Shown: positions 33,772-44,317, counted from the stretch's first letter. The stretch: DNA of 64,000 nucleotides from Flavobacteria bacterium BAL38 (GCA_000169355.1 AAXX01000003.1:62001-126000), one strand, 5' to 3'. Notes: generated by a model from the sequence alone, not told the origin. A program made the numbers and translations.

Positions 33772-35691
33772 TTATTCTGAAACCGTAATTTCCTCTTCTT
33801 TATCAAACGGTCTTTTTCCAAAAATGGTTTCCAAATCATCTTTGAAAATAACTTCTTTTTCTATCAGAATATCAGCTAATTGTGTTAATTTATCTTTATT
33901 GGTTTCTAAAAGATGAATTGCTCTTTGATATTGTTGTTCAATTAATTTAGAAATTTCTGAATCAATAACTTTTGCTGTTTCTTCGGAATAAGGTTTAGAA
34001 AAATTATAATCTGATTGCCCAGTTGAATCATAAAATGTTATGTTTCCAAGTTTGTCATTTAGTCCGTATATTGTTACCATAGCTCTTGCTTGGCGTGTTA
34101 CTTTTTCTAAGTCACTCAAAGCTCCAGTAGAAATTTCATTAAAAATAACCTTTTCAGCCGCTCTTCCGCCCATTGTTGCACACATTTCATCAAGCATTTG
34201 ATCTGGACGAACAATTAATCTTTCTTCTGGTAAATACCATGCAGCTCCTAAACTTTGTCCACGAGGAACAATCGTTACTTTTACAAGCGGTGCAGCATGT
34301 TCCAACATCCAACTTACGGTTGCGTGCCCAGCTTCGTGAATGGCAATAGCGCGTTTTTCAGCAGGAGTTACAATTTTATTTTTCTTTTCTAAACCACCAA
34401 CAATTCTATCTACGGCATCTAAGAAATCTTGTTTGTCAACTGCTTTTTTGTCTTTACGTGCAGCAATTAAAGCCGCTTCATTACAAACGTTTGCAATATC
34501 AGCTCCAGAAAATCCTGGTGTTTGTTTGGCTAAAAATTCAGTGTCTAATTCTTCTGATTTTTTTAAAGGTTTTAAATGCACCTCAAAAATTTCTTTACGT
34601 TCTCTAATGTCTGGTAAGTCTACATATATTTGTCTATCAAAACGACCAGCACGTAATAATGCTTTGTCTAAAACATCGGCACGATTGGTTGCCGCTAATA
34701 CAATTACGTTTGAATTGGTTCCAAAACCATCCATCTCAGTTAGTAATTGATTTAAAGTGTTTTCTCTTTCGTCGTTAGCGCCTGTCATGTTGTTTTTTCC
34801 ACGAGCTCTACCCACAGCGTCAATTTCGTCAATGAAAATGATTGATGGTGATTTCTCTTTGGCTTGTTTGAATAAATCTCTTACACGAGAAGCACCAACA
34901 CCTACAAACATTTCAACAAAATCAGAACCTGACAAAGAGAAGAAAGGTACTTTAGCTTCACCGGCTACAGCTTTTGCTAATAGAGTTTTTCCAGTTCCTG
35001 GAGGTCCAACTAATAATGCTCCTTTTGGTATTTTACCACCAATTGAAGTGTATTTTTCAGGAGTTTTTAAGAATTCTACAATTTCTTGTATTTCTTCTTT
35101 AGCACCTTCTAATCCAGCTACATTTTCAAATGTTATGCGAGTATCGTTCTTTTCATCAAATAATTTAGCCTTAGATTTTCCGATACTGAAGATTTGACCA
35201 CCTCCGCCACCAGAACCACCAGACATTCTTCGCATCATAAAGATCCAAAGACCAATTAATATAGCAATAGGTAAAAGCATTGAAATTACTTCACCCCACA
35301 TGCTTTCAGGTTCTTTTTCATATGAATTGATTTTCTTTTCTGCGTCTGCTTTTGCTAATGCTTCCTGAAAAGTTCTTAAATCACCAATTTCAAAAGTATA
35401 ATGAGGACCTTTAGTATTTAATTTACCAGTAATGTCATTTTTTACCTTGTCGTGTCTTTTATCTTTTAAAGCTTCATTTTTTAGAAAAACAGTCGCTTTT
35501 GTATTAGTAAAGATTACTTTATCAACTTGACCGGCATTTAAATATTCATTAAATTTTGATAAACTAGTTTTACCAGGATTGCTTAAATCAAGACCATCTG
35601 AAAATAGACTAATTGTAAAAAAAATCGTTAGAACAAGTACAATACTCATCCATGGACTAAACTTGAAGTTAGAATTACTATTTTGTGCCAT
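33772..35691 (-). CDS. ftsH: ATP-dependent zinc metalloprotease FtsH
   Basis: A 639-aa inner-membrane AAA protease that degrades misfolded membrane proteins and short-lived regulators. Membrane helices lie at ~13-32 and ~134-153 with a periplasmic loop between. A Gly-rich linker (SGGSGGGGG) follows. The AAA domain has Walker A GPPGTGKT (229-236), Walker [12 protein letters not shown] and the second region of homology. The zinc motif is HEAGH near residue 455. All motifs are intact. It begins 8 bp after the reconstructed rsfS end, so they are an operon. Confidence 0.98.
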   Translation of the reverse strand: MAQNSNSNFKFSPWMSIVLVLTIFFTISLFSDGLDLSNPGKTSLSKFNEYLNAGQVDKVIFTNTKATVFLKNEALKDKRHDKVKNDITGKLNTKGPHYTFEIGDLRTFQEALAKADAEKKINSYEKEPESMWGEVISMLLPIAILIGLWIFMMRRMSGGSGGGGGQIFSIGKSKAKLFDEKNDTRITFENVAGLEGAKEEIQEIVEFLKTPEKYTSIGGKIPKGALLVGPPGTGKTLLAKAVAGEAKVPFFSLSGSDFVEMFVGVGASRVRDLFKQAKEKSPSIIFIDEIDAVGRARGKNNMTGANDERENTLNQLLTEMDGFGTNSNVIVLAATNRADVLDKALLRAGRFDRQIYVDLPDIRERKEIFEVHLKPLKKSEELDTEFLAKQTPGFSGADIANVCNEAALIAARKDKKAVDKQDFLDAVDRIVGGLEKKNKIVTPAEKRAIAIHEAGHATVSWMLEHAAPLVKVTIVPRGQSLGAAWYLPEERLIVRPDQMLDEMCATMGGRAAEKVIFNEISTGALSDLEKVTRQARAMVTIYGLNDKLGNITFYDSTGQSDYNFSKPYSEETAKVIDSEISKLIEQQYQRAIHLLETNKDKLTQLADILIEKEVIFKDDLETIFGKRPFDKEEEITVSE

Positions 35692-35699
35692 ATAATTTT

Positions 35700-36069
35700 T
35701 TAGTATTTAGTTTCAATGGTTGTGATTTTTGCATCACCCCATAAACTCTCTATTCGGTAGTATTCGCGAATGTGTTTTTGAAAACATGAACCACAATATT
35801 TACATAGTCCATTAAAACCCATTCTCATTTTCTGCACCTTCCACGTGCCATGGTTTGTCTTTTAGTTCTTTAGAAACAATTTTTTGTATTGAGCCTACAA
35901 TTGCATTTACTTGTGTGTTAGAATTTCCATTACATATAACAAAGTAATCACAAACGGTATTGTCAATTTCTCTTAAATCAAGAATATCAATATTTTCTCC
36001 TTTTACTTCTTCTATCCCTTTGATAATGTTTGCTAATAAATCATCATTATTAATCTGCTTCTTCGCCAT
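35700..36069 (-). pseudogene. rsfS: Ribosome silencing factor RsfS, two frameshifts near the C-terminus
   Basis: The first 84 or so residues are normal RsfS (DLLANIIKGIEEVKGENIDILDLREIDNTVCDYFVICNGNSNTQV ... WHVEGAENEN) but the frame stops at 35812-35814. The missing C-terminus is present in other frames. One base appears lost near 35819-35822 (before WVLMDYVNIVVHVF), and another in the A-run at 35781-35784 (before QKHIREYYRIESLWGDAKITTIETKY), ending at a TAA at 35700-35702. Repairing both gives a ~123-aa protein of normal length. RsfS binds L14 and blocks subunit joining in starvation. Decay or sequencing error are both possible. Confidence 0.85.
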
Positions 36070-36155
36070 TTATTATTTTTGTATTTATGCAAAGGTATCA
36101 TTTTTTGTCATTATTTTTGAACCTTAACATAAGATTAAATTTTCTTACTAGTATC

Positions 36156-36884
36156 ATGAAGATAATCAAACTCAATGCCATAGATTCTACCAATACTTTT
36201 TTAAAGAATTTGGCTAATGACAAGCAGACTGAAAATTTTACAATTGTAGTTGCAGAACATCAAACAAAAGGTAAAGGTCAGAGAGGTTCTGATTGGCTTG
36301 TGGATAGTGGTAAAAACCTAACTTTTAGTGTTTTATGTAATTTTTTAACATCAGAAATTAATTTATTTTCTTTAAATATAATAGTTGCTATAAGTATTGT
36401 TGAGGGTTTGAAAACAAAAAGTAATTTAAATTTTGAAATTAAATGGCCAAACGACATTTTGGCAGACAATAAAAAAATTGCGGGTATTTTAATTGAAAAT
36501 AGTTTTAAAAGTCAGCATGAAATTCAATCTATTATAGGTGTTGGGATAAATGTAAATCAGGACTATTTTGAGAATTTACCTCAAGCCTCATCAATGTTTA
36601 TTTTAGAAAATAAAATATTTGATAAAGAGGAGTTGATGATTGGTATTGTTAATGAACTTAAAAAAAATTTAGAAGAGGTAAAGTCTGTAGGAGAAGATTA
36701 TTTTTGGAATAAATACCATGATTTACTTTTTAAAAAAGGCAAGGTTTCTGCATTCGAAGACAAATTAGGAGTAAGATTTGTTGGTAAAATTATTGGAGTA
36801 AATAAGGAAGGAAAATTAAAAGTAGAATTAGAAAATGAAGCCATTACTTTTTACGATTTGAAAGAAATTAAATTGTTGTACTAA
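36156..36884 (+). CDS. birA: Biotin--[acetyl-CoA-carboxylase] ligase
   Basis: A 242-aa biotin-protein ligase without the N-terminal repressor domain. It activates biotin to biotinyl-AMP and attaches it to the carboxyl-carrier protein. Motifs are DSTNTFLKNLA, KGKGQRGSDW (biotinyl-AMP loop), GKNLTFSVL and KWPNDI. The C-terminal SH3-like cap is present (VSAFEDKLGVRFVGKIIGVNKEGKLKVEL). I chose ATG 36156; a frame start at 36087 adds an unrelated stretch overlapping the rsfS promoter area. accA at 49879 belongs to the same pathway. Confidence 0.93.
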   Translation: MKIIKLNAIDSTNTFLKNLANDKQTENFTIVVAEHQTKGKGQRGSDWLVDSGKNLTFSVLCNFLTSEINLFSLNIIVAISIVEGLKTKSNLNFEIKWPNDILADNKKIAGILIENSFKSQHEIQSIIGVGINVNQDYFENLPQASSMFILENKIFDKEELMIGIVNELKKNLEEVKSVGEDYFWNKYHDLLFKKGKVSAFEDKLGVRFVGKIIGVNKEGKLKVELENEAITFYDLKEIKLLY

Positions 36885-36989
36885 ATTAAACATTGCTTAA
36901 AATCCTAAATCCTATGTTAAACTTCGTTAAAAAGTTTTTCAATTTAAGTACATTTGTGGCAATTTTATAAATACGTATTCCTAAATCTT

Positions 36990-39900
36990 ATGGAAAAAAA
37001 AATATTCTCCTTTTTGTTTTCAACACGTTTAATGGCTCTTTTGTTTATAGGTTTTGCTGCGGCTATGGCTGCCGGAACTTTTATTGAAGACGCTTATAAT
37101 ACCGATACAGCTCGAGTAATTGTTTATAATTCTTGGTGGTTTGAATCTATTATGGTGTTTTTTGTAATTAACTTTTTAGGTAATATTAAACGTTACCAAT
37201 TACAAAAAAAAGAAAACTGGGCTACTTTATTATTGCACCTTTCTTTTATTCTAATTATTGTAGGCGCTTTTGTTACTCGTTATATTAGTTATGAAGGAAT
37301 GATGCCAATTAGAGAAGGCGAATCTTCAAATATTATTTATTCAGATAAACCTTATTTAACGGTATTAGTTGATGGTAATTATCAAGGGGAAATGAAACGA
37401 AAAACTCACGAGAAAGGCTTAATTCTTGCTCCAGAAGTTAAAGACGATTCTTTTTTAAATCTATTTGCAAGCAACGATTTTTCAATGAAAGGTGAATTTA
37501 GCGGAATACCTTTTGAGGTAGAGCATCAAGAATTTATCATGAATGCATCTGAAACAATTGTGGCTTCAGAAAACGGACAGTTAATGATTAAAATGGTAGA
37601 ATCGAGTGGAGGAACTCGCCATGAACATTATTTAAAAGAAGGAGAAGTTCAAAATTTACATAATGTGCTTTTTGCATTTAATAAATATACTAAAGGCGCT
37701 ATAAATATTTCTAAAATTAGCGAAGCCTATATGATTCAGACTCCTTTTGAAGGAGATTTTATGAGAATGGCCGATAAATTGCAAGGAAAAGTGGTTAAAG
37801 ATTCTGTGCAACCTTTAATGTTGCGTTCGTTGTATAATATTGGTGGAGCACAGTTTGTGTTTCCTGAACCTGCTATAAAAGGGGAATTGGCTTATAAATC
37901 GAATAATGATTTTAAAGACAAACAAACCGATGATGCTTTAAAAGTTAAAATTAAAACACAAGGAAAAGAAGAAGTTGTAACATTAGTAGGGGCAAAAGGG
38001 AAACAAGGAATTCCGCAAAGTGTAAAAATTGGAGAATTAGAATTTACTTTATTTTTTGGAAGTAAAATTTATAATACGCCTTTTACAATTAAGTTAGATA
38101 AATTTATTGCAGATAAATATCCAGGAACAGAAAAGAGTTATTCGGCTTTTAAAAGTAAAATTGAAGTTATAGATTCAGAACAAAAGAAATCGTTTAAAGA
38201 CAGTGTTTTTATGAATAATGTTCTAGATTACAGAGGTTTTAGATTGTTTCAAGCCGGATTTGATCCAGATGAAAAAGGAACACAATTATCGGTAAGTCAT
38301 GATTTTTGGGGAACTTGGATTACATATATCGGATATTTCCTTTTATACTTTGGTTTAATGGCTATTTTATTTAATAAAAACACACGATTTGCAAGTTTAA
38401 AAGAAAAATTAGAAAAAGTGAAAGCTAAAAAAGAAAGTATGCTAACTGTATTTTTTCTTTTGTTTTCGGTTTTTACATTTTCACAACACGACACACGAAG
38501 ACCAAGTGAAAAAGAAACACTTGATTTATTAAAAGAACATATCGTTTCTAAAGAGCAAGCGGCTGAGTTTGGAAGAATAGTGATTCAGGATGGAGGTCGA
38601 ATGAAACCCATCAACACTTTTTCGTCTGAATTACTTCGTAAAGTTTCAAAAAGCGATTCTTATGAAGGGATGAATTCTGATCAAGCGTTTTTATCGATGA
38701 CACAATATCCTCAATATTGGTATAACTTACCAATTATTTATCTAAAAAGAGGAAACGATAGTATTCGAAAATTAATTGGTGTTGATAAAGAAGTTAAATA
38801 TGCTCCGTTAATTGCATTTTTTGATGAAACGGGTGGTTATAAATTAAGCAACTATTTAGATGCAGCTTACAAAGAACCGGTGCCAAATCAATTTCAAAAA
38901 GATTTTATTGAAGCCGATAAAAAAGTAAACTTGTTATATTCTGCTTTAAGCGGACAAATTTTAAAAGTATTTCCTGTTCCGGGTGATAAAACGAACAAAT
39001 GGATGTCTTTTTTAGAATTAAATCAACCAACAGCAACTTCATTAGATTCTATTAAAAATATTATTCCATTTTACTTAAATGCAGTGGAAAAGTCGGTGGT
39101 TTCAAACGATTATAAATTACCAAGCAGTTTATTAATAGGATTAACAAAATACCAACAAAAATATGGAGAAGAAGTAATGTTATCTGAAAGTAAAATTAGC
39201 TCTGAAATCACTTATAATAAATATGATATTTTTAAAAGATTATTTTATTTGTATATGTTGGCAGGAGTTTTAATGTTAGCTTTTGTTATCATTGAAATTC
39301 TTAATTCAAAAAAATGGGTTAAAAAAACAATTTTAGGATTTCATATACTAATAATAACCTTATTTATTTTACATACACTAGGATTATTATTAAGATGGTA
39401 CGTTTCAGGACATGCTCCTTGGAGTGATTCGTATGAAAGTATGATTTATGTGGGTTGGGCTACGATGTTTTTCGGATTAGCTTTTGGAAGAAAATCAAAG
39501 CTAACTGTTGCATCTACAGCTTTTGTAGCTTCTATAATTTTGATGGTTGCACATTGGAATTGGATGGATCCTACTATTGGTAATTTACAACCCGTTCTTA
39601 ATTCATATTGGTTAAAGATTCACGTTGCAGTAATTGTAGCAAGTTATGGACCATTTACTTTAGGGATGATTTTAGGGTTAGTTGCTTTATTCTTGATGAT
39701 TTTTACAAATGAAAAGAACAAAGAAAAAATGAAAATGAGCATTGACGAAATCACCTATATTAATGAAATGGCTTTAACCGTAGGTTTAGTAATGTTAACC
39801 ATAGGAAACTTCCTTGGCGGACAGTGGGCAAACGAAAGTTGGGGGCGTTATTGGGGTTGGGATCCAAAAGAAACTTGGGCGTTAATCAGTATTATGGTGT

Positions 39901-40148
39901 ATGCATTTGTAATTCATGCACGTTTTGTTCCTGCTTTAAGAGGAAGATGGATTTATAATGTGATGAGTGTTTTTGCATTTGCTTCGATTGTAATGACCTA
40001 TTTTGGTGTAAACTTCCACTTAAGCGGTTTACACAGTTACGCTTCTGGAGAAAAACAAAATGTTACTTATTATTTTTATATTGCCTTAATATTAGCAGTA
40101 ATATCGGCAATAGCTTACTTCCCGTATAAGAAGTATTTTAAAAAATAA
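36990..40148 (+). CDS. ccsA: Fused ResB-CcsA cytochrome c biogenesis protein
   Basis: A 1052-aa polytopic membrane protein (System II CcsBA). The N-terminal ResB/CcsB part (~1-500) has helices at the start (FSTRLMALLFIGFAAAMAAGTFIE) and a large periplasmic domain. A second periplasmic segment follows. The CcsA part (~760-1050) has the haem-handling motif WGRYWGWDPKETWALI. It exports haem and ligates it to CxxCH sites of c-type cytochromes. The start at 36990 is preferred over 36954. A TACATTTG -7-like element is at 36949-36956. A terminator follows. Confidence 0.95.
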   Translation: MEKKIFSFLFSTRLMALLFIGFAAAMAAGTFIEDAYNTDTARVIVYNSWWFESIMVFFVINFLGNIKRYQLQKKENWATLLLHLSFILIIVGAFVTRYISYEGMMPIREGESSNIIYSDKPYLTVLVDGNYQGEMKRKTHEKGLILAPEVKDDSFLNLFASNDFSMKGEFSGIPFEVEHQEFIMNASETIVASENGQLMIKMVESSGGTRHEHYLKEGEVQNLHNVLFAFNKYTKGAINISKISEAYMIQTPFEGDFMRMADKLQGKVVKDSVQPLMLRSLYNIGGAQFVFPEPAIKGELAYKSNNDFKDKQTDDALKVKIKTQGKEEVVTLVGAKGKQGIPQSVKIGELEFTLFFGSKIYNTPFTIKLDKFIADKYPGTEKSYSAFKSKIEVIDSEQKKSFKDSVFMNNVLDYRGFRLFQAGFDPDEKGTQLSVSHDFWGTWITYIGYFLLYFGLMAILFNKNTRFASLKEKLEKVKAKKESMLTVFFLLFSVFTFSQHDTRRPSEKETLDLLKEHIVSKEQAAEFGRIVIQDGGRMKPINTFSSELLRKVSKSDSYEGMNSDQAFLSMTQYPQYWYNLPIIYLKRGNDSIRKLIGVDKEVKYAPLIAFFDETGGYKLSNYLDAAYKEPVPNQFQKDFIEADKKVNLLYSALSGQILKVFPVPGDKTNKWMSFLELNQPTATSLDSIKNIIPFYLNAVEKSVVSNDYKLPSSLLIGLTKYQQKYGEEVMLSESKISSEITYNKYDIFKRLFYLYMLAGVLMLAFVIIEILNSKKWVKKTILGFHILIITLFILHTLGLLLRWYVSGHAPWSDSYESMIYVGWATMFFGLAFGRKSKLTVASTAFVASIILMVAHWNWMDPTIGNLQPVLNSYWLKIHVAVIVASYGPFTLGMILGLVALFLMIFTNEKNKEKMKMSIDEITYINEMALTVGLVMLTIGNFLGGQWANESWGRYWGWDPKETWALISIMVYAFVIHARFVPALRGRWIYNVMSVFAFASIVMTYFGVNFHLSGLHSYASGEKQNVTYYFYIALILAVISAIAYFPYKKYFKK

Positions 40149-40159
40149 AAATAGATCTT

Positions 40160-40188
40160 AAAGGCTATCATTTAGATAGCCTTTTTTT
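40160..40188 (+). terminator. Terminator of the ccsA gene
   Basis: AAAGGCTATC-ATTTA-GATAGCCTTT plus T-tract, 12 bp after the stop. Confidence 0.93.
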
Positions 40189-40246
40189 ATGAAATGTTTA
40201 ATATAAAATTAATTTGAAAAAGGTAAATTTGAATAAAATAAACAAA

Positions 40247-40837
40247 ATGAAAAAGACATTTTTAGTATTTACAGTAATTGTATCGTTTTGGAGTTGTCAA
40301 AATCAAGCACAACCTAAAGAAATGAATGAGCCTAATTCAGAAAAAGTTATGGAAAAACAAACCATTTATCAATTTAAAGTAGAAGATTTAGAAGGAAATC
40401 AATTTGATTTTTCAACCTTAAAAGGAAAGAAAATATTAGTTGTAAACACAGCTTCAGAATGTGGGTTAACACCACAATATGAACAGTTACAAGAAATTTA
40501 TACTACTTATAAAGATAAAAATTTTGTTATTGTAGGATTTCCGGCAAATAATTTCGGATCTCAAGAGCCAGGAACAAATAAAGAAATTGGCGCTTTTTGT
40601 CAAAAAAATTATGGTGTAACTTTTCCTATGATGGCTAAAATTTCAGTTAAAGGGAATGATATGCATCCTGTTTATCAATTTTTAACTCAAAAAGCTAAAA
40701 ATGGATTACAAGACAGCAATGTAGAATGGAATTTTCAAAAATATTTAATTAATGAAAATGGTGAATTAGCTAAAGTAATATCGCCAAGAGTACTTCCAAC
40801 AGATGCTGAAATCGTAAATTGGATAGAAGGGAAATAA
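40247..40837 (+). CDS. Glutathione peroxidase family protein, lipoprotein, Cys type
   Basis: A 196-aa protein. From ATG 40247 it has a lipoprotein signal with C17 (VSFWSC). The thioredoxin-fold GPx domain has peroxidatic C72 in NTASECGLTPQY (Cys, not selenocysteine), the Gln in FGSQEPG, and W-N in VEWNFQKYL, giving a full catalytic tetrad. It reduces hydroperoxides, probably with thioredoxin-like donors, at the periplasmic face. An upstream frame start (TTG 40214) would precede the signal peptide and is unlikely. A second surface antioxidant lipoprotein is the SOD at 30536. Confidence 0.93.
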   Translation: MKKTFLVFTVIVSFWSCQNQAQPKEMNEPNSEKVMEKQTIYQFKVEDLEGNQFDFSTLKGKKILVVNTASECGLTPQYEQLQEIYTTYKDKNFVIVGFPANNFGSQEPGTNKEIGAFCQKNYGVTFPMMAKISVKGNDMHPVYQFLTQKAKNGLQDSNVEWNFQKYLINENGELAKVISPRVLPTDAEIVNWIEGK

Positions 40838-40844
40838 TTTAGTA

Positions 40845-40901
40845 TTCAGTTTTCAGTCGCAGTTTTCAGTATTTGTTGACTGCGACTGAGAACTGCGACT
40901 A
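40845..40901. repeat. REP-like palindromic repeat, copy 2
   Basis: AGTCGCAGTTTTCAGT (40855-40870) faces ACTGAGAACTGCGACT (40885-40900), an imperfect 16-bp inverted repeat with one mismatch. It lies between the convergent peroxidase and GNAT genes and shares words with copies at 4749-4861 and 62275-62337. Confidence 0.85.
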
Positions 40902-40904
40902 ATT

Positions 40905-41399
40905 TTAAAGCATTTTTTGCACAATAACCGAATGCAGCCATCGGTCAAATTTAAATCCTGATTCTTTAATAAAACCAACTTCTTCAAAACCAAATCGCTT
41001 GTGAAAATCGATGCTGTTTGTGTTTTCAGAATCGATAACGCCAATCATGGTATGAAGGTTTTGTTGTTTGGCTCTTTCGATTAATTCGGTTAAAAGTAAT
41101 TTTCCAATACCTTTTCCAATAGCATTCTTATTCGCATAAACCGAATGCTCTACCGTGAATTTATACGCTTCTCTGAAACGGAATTCGCTATAATAACCAA
41201 AACCAACAACTTCATTATTCATTTCGGCAACGATTACAGGAAAACCTTTCTGAAGTTTTTCTTCAAATATCATTTCTTGTGCAGCCAATGTTCGTTCGTT
41301 GTAATCGTATAATGCAGTCGAATGCAAAATCGCATCGTTAATGATGGCTAAAATTGCAGGACAATCTGCTGTTTGGTAGTCTCTTATTTTTATCTCCAT
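40905..41399 (-). CDS. GNAT N-acetyltransferase (phosphinothricin acetyltransferase-like)
   Basis: A 164-aa GNAT protein. It follows the Pat/YncA layout: IRDYQTADCPAILAIINDAILHSTALYDYNERT, then GFGYYSEFR and the acetyl-CoA loop NAIGKGIGKLLLTELIERA, then the end motif SENTNSIDFHKRFGFEEVGFIKESGFKFDRWL. Substrate is probably a small amine or amino acid analogue; the resistance label of the family should not be taken literally. It is convergent with the peroxidase gene and divergent from menD. Confidence 0.88.
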   Translation of the reverse strand: MEIKIRDYQTADCPAILAIINDAILHSTALYDYNERTLAAQEMIFEEKLQKGFPVIVAEMNNEVVGFGYYSEFRFREAYKFTVEHSVYANKNAIGKGIGKLLLTELIERAKQQNLHTMIGVIDSENTNSIDFHKRFGFEEVGFIKESGFKFDRWLHSVIVQKML

Positions 41400-41478
41400 T
41401 TCATAAAGAAATTATGGAGTAAAAGTATTAAAAACCTTTTCAACTTCGTAACTTTGTAGTCTAGTTATTTTTTTTAAA

Positions 41479-43128
41479 ATGATGTATCCCAAAATTCCTT
41501 TAGCGCAAAGCATTATAGAAATTTGCCAACAAAAAGGAGTCCAACATATCGTAATTTCTCCGGGTTCTCGAAACGCGCCTTTGACTATTGGATTCACAAA
41601 CAATCCCTTTTTCAAATGTTACAGTATTGCTGATGAACGATGTGCTGCCTTTTTTGCTTTGGGAATTGCCCAACAATTAAAACAGCCTGTAGTAGTAGTA
41701 TGTACTTCGGGTTCAGCTTTATTAAATTATTATCCTGCTGTTGCTGAAGCATTTTATAGCCAAATTCCTTTAGTTGTAATTTCTGCCGACAGACCGCAAA
41801 GCAAAATTGATATTGGAGACGGACAAACCATTCGTCAGGAAAATGTATTTGCTAATCACAGTTTGTACAATGCAAATTTATTAGAAAATGTATCAACTGA
41901 AAACGATAATAACATTCAAATGGCTTTGCAAGTAGCAGTTGCTCATAAAGGACCAGTTCATATTAATGCGCCTTTTGAAGAGCCTTTGTATGAAACCGTT
42001 TCCGAGTTGCAAGTACAACCTGAAATTATCGATTATACTACCGAAGAGAAATATTTTTCTCTTGGAAATAGTACAAAAGAAGCTTGGAATAAAGCCACTA
42101 AGAAATTAGTTTTAGTAGGAGAGTTGTCTCCAAATTTAGTAGAGCAACAATACTTAGATATATTAGCAAAGGATACAAGTGTTGTAGTTTTAACCGAAAA
42201 GACTTCTAATTTACATCATTTAACATTTATCGACCAAATTGATACGTTGATTACGCCTTTTTCTGACGATGATTTTAAAACGTTTCAACCTGAAATTTTA
42301 TTAACATTTGGCGGAATGGTTGTTTCAAAACGTATAAAAGCGTTTTTACGAAAATACAAACCTGCTCATCATTGGCATGTAGATGAATTGCGTGCGTATG
42401 ATACATTTGATGCGCTAACAAATCATTTTGAAACTACAATTAATACTTTTCTAAGTCAGTTATTGGATGAAAATTTTAATAATAGCTCGTATCAATCTCA
42501 TATTGCAACTATTTGGAAAGATAGAGTAGAGAAACACCAAGAATACACTGCGAAAATTCCATTTTCAGATTTTAAAGTGTTTGATTTTCTTTGTAAAAAT
42601 GTGCCTAGTAATATACAGTTACAAGTAAGTAATAGTTCGGCGATACGCTATTTGCAATTGTTTGATTTGAATAAAACCGTGCAAGTTTTCTGCAATCGAG
42701 GCACAAGTGGAATCGATGGAAGTACTTCTACAGCTATTGGAGCTGCTTTAGCGTCTGATTTACCAACGATGTTGATTACTGGCGATATTAGTTTTTTATA
42801 TGATAGCAATGCTTTGTGGAACAATTATATTCCGAAGAATTTTAAAATAATTTTACTAAATAATAGTGGGGGTGGAATTTTTAGAATTTTACCAGGACAT
42901 CAAGAAACCGAAACTTTTAATACGTTTTTTGAAACTTCACATCAATTGAATGCCTCGCATTTAGCTAAAATGTATGGATTGGATTATTTTGAAGCTAGTG
43001 ATGAATTTTCATTAGAAAAACAATATTCAGCATTTTTAAATCAAAACGAAAAACCAAGTATTCTTGATATTTTTACTCCTGAAAAAGAGAATGATGCTAT
43101 TTTGTTATCGTTTTTTAGAAACCTTTAG
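41479..43128 (+). CDS. menD: SEPHCHC synthase (menaquinone pathway)
   Basis: A 549-aa thiamine diphosphate enzyme that joins 2-oxoglutarate and isochorismate in menaquinone synthesis. The N-terminus IAQSIIEICQQKGVQHIVISPGSRNAPLTIGF and the glutamate-containing SIADERCAAFFALGIA are MenD-specific. The ThDP motif is TGDISFLYDSNALWNNYIPKNFKIILLNNSGGGIFRILPG. Length is normal. A TAACTTTG -7-like element at 41449-41456 lies 22 bp before the start. No other men gene adjoins. Confidence 0.96.
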   Translation: MMYPKIPLAQSIIEICQQKGVQHIVISPGSRNAPLTIGFTNNPFFKCYSIADERCAAFFALGIAQQLKQPVVVVCTSGSALLNYYPAVAEAFYSQIPLVVISADRPQSKIDIGDGQTIRQENVFANHSLYNANLLENVSTENDNNIQMALQVAVAHKGPVHINAPFEEPLYETVSELQVQPEIIDYTTEEKYFSLGNSTKEAWNKATKKLVLVGELSPNLVEQQYLDILAKDTSVVVLTEKTSNLHHLTFIDQIDTLITPFSDDDFKTFQPEILLTFGGMVVSKRIKAFLRKYKPAHHWHVDELRAYDTFDALTNHFETTINTFLSQLLDENFNNSSYQSHIATIWKDRVEKHQEYTAKIPFSDFKVFDFLCKNVPSNIQLQVSNSSAIRYLQLFDLNKTVQVFCNRGTSGIDGSTSTAIGAALASDLPTMLITGDISFLYDSNALWNNYIPKNFKIILLNNSGGGIFRILPGHQETETFNTFFETSHQLNASHLAKMYGLDYFEASDEFSLEKQYSAFLNQNEKPSILDIFTPEKENDAILLSFFRNL

Positions 43129-43171
43129 AAAGGAATAAAATACAAATTCAGGTTTGTATAGTTTGAATTTA

Positions 43172-44317
43172 TTATTTTTTGATTATTTGTTTTACAAGTT
43201 GTGTGTTGTTGATTTTAATATGCGCGAAATAAGATCCTCGGCTAAGGTTTTCTAATGAAATCTCGTCTACAAAATATTGTTTTGTAATTATTCTTCCAAA
43301 CAAATCAAAAACTACAATTTCATCAACTATTTTACTCAATTTGAATGATTCATCAAAAGGGTTTGGATAAAGAATTATAGAATTGTCTACAATGTTATCG
43401 GCGATATCTAAAAGAGTAGCTGCATTAATTTCGATTACCCATAATTTTGCAGGAAAAGTTATTGATATTGGTCCAGAAGAAAAGGTGTATTTTTCGTTTG
43501 AAATATACAAACGGTGTTTAGTTGGTGTAATCTCAAATAGCGCAATTGCTTCGACCTGATTTCCTAAAGAAACAATATTTGAAATTTTTTGGGAAACAGT
43601 TCCATAAAACACATCTAAACTACTAGTAGGAATGTTATGTATAGTATACATAAATGGTGCTTGAGAACTACTATAACCCGTTAGGTAAATTACATCTTCA
43701 TTCAAAGAGGTTTCTGCTCCTGTAATTAATCCGTTTGTGTTATAAGAGCTTTCTAATTGGGCGCTATAACTACCACTTATTTTAGGAATTGAATACACAT
43801 TTACCATGTTGTTAACCCAATTTTTTGTAAAGATTAGCAACTTGTCTCCATATGAAATAAGTCCTTCAGCATCCCAATTATTATTGTTTGGACTTGATGT
43901 AAAATCACTTTGATTTGCGTAAGAATAAGAAATAATTTCAGCTAAAGCTGTATTATCAGGTCCATCATAATCGGTTTTAGAAATTTTATATACTTTTAAA
44001 TCCGTTCTATTGCCATTATTGTTGCCAATGTCGTCAATATATATAAAAGATGCATCTTGTGTAATATCTTCCCAATCTACATTTGTAGCATTAGTAATAG
44101 ATACTGTTCTTAAAATGTTACCTGTTGTACTATTAATTTCATACAAATTAGCGTCACCACCACTATCATTAAAAGTAATTATATTATTATTGTAAAATAG
44201 TAGACCCGAGGTTTCATCTAAATTTGGAGTTTGTAAATTTGTTAAATTTGCAGCTGTTTGAGATTGGATTGTTGATAACCCAATGAATAAGAATAATATG
44301 GATAATATCTTTTTCAT
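43172..44317 (-). CDS. T9SS-secreted protein with C-terminal sorting domain
   Basis: A 381-aa exported protein: signal peptide (KKILSILFLFIGLSTIQS-Q), then ~280 residues of beta-propeller-like repeats (YEINSTTGNILRTVSITNATNVDWEDIT; IYIDDIGNN), and a C-terminal type A sorting domain from about residue 312 (ILYPNPFDESFKLSK ... VFDLFGRIITK ... GSYFAHIKINNTQLVKQIIKK). It should pass the Sec system, be exported by the type IX system and be attached or released at the surface. The propeller region recalls esterase-like phytase-family repeats, but no catalytic set is certain. Confidence 0.9.
   Translation of the reverse strand: MKKILSILFLFIGLSTIQSQTAANLTNLQTPNLDETSGLLFYNNNIITFNDSGGDANLYEINSTTGNILRTVSITNATNVDWEDITQDASFIYIDDIGNNNGNRTDLKVYKISKTDYDGPDNTALAEIISYSYANQSDFTSSPNNNNWDAEGLISYGDKLLIFTKNWVNNMVNVYSIPKISGSYSAQLESSYNTNGLITGAETSLNEDVIYLTGYSSSQAPFMYTIHNIPTSSLDVFYGTVSQKISNIVSLGNQVEAIALFEITPTKHRLYISNEKYTFSSGPISITFPAKLWVIEINAATLLDIADNIVDNSIILYPNPFDESFKLSKIVDEIVVFDLFGRIITKQYFVDEISLENLSRGSYFAHIKINNTQLVKQIIKK

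Noticed and set aside
34340..35197. Long plus-strand frames of 136 and 146 codons antisense to ftsH
   Set aside because: Shadows of a strongly conserved gene; composition is Ser/Ala/Pro-rich as expected for antisense of AT-rich codons.
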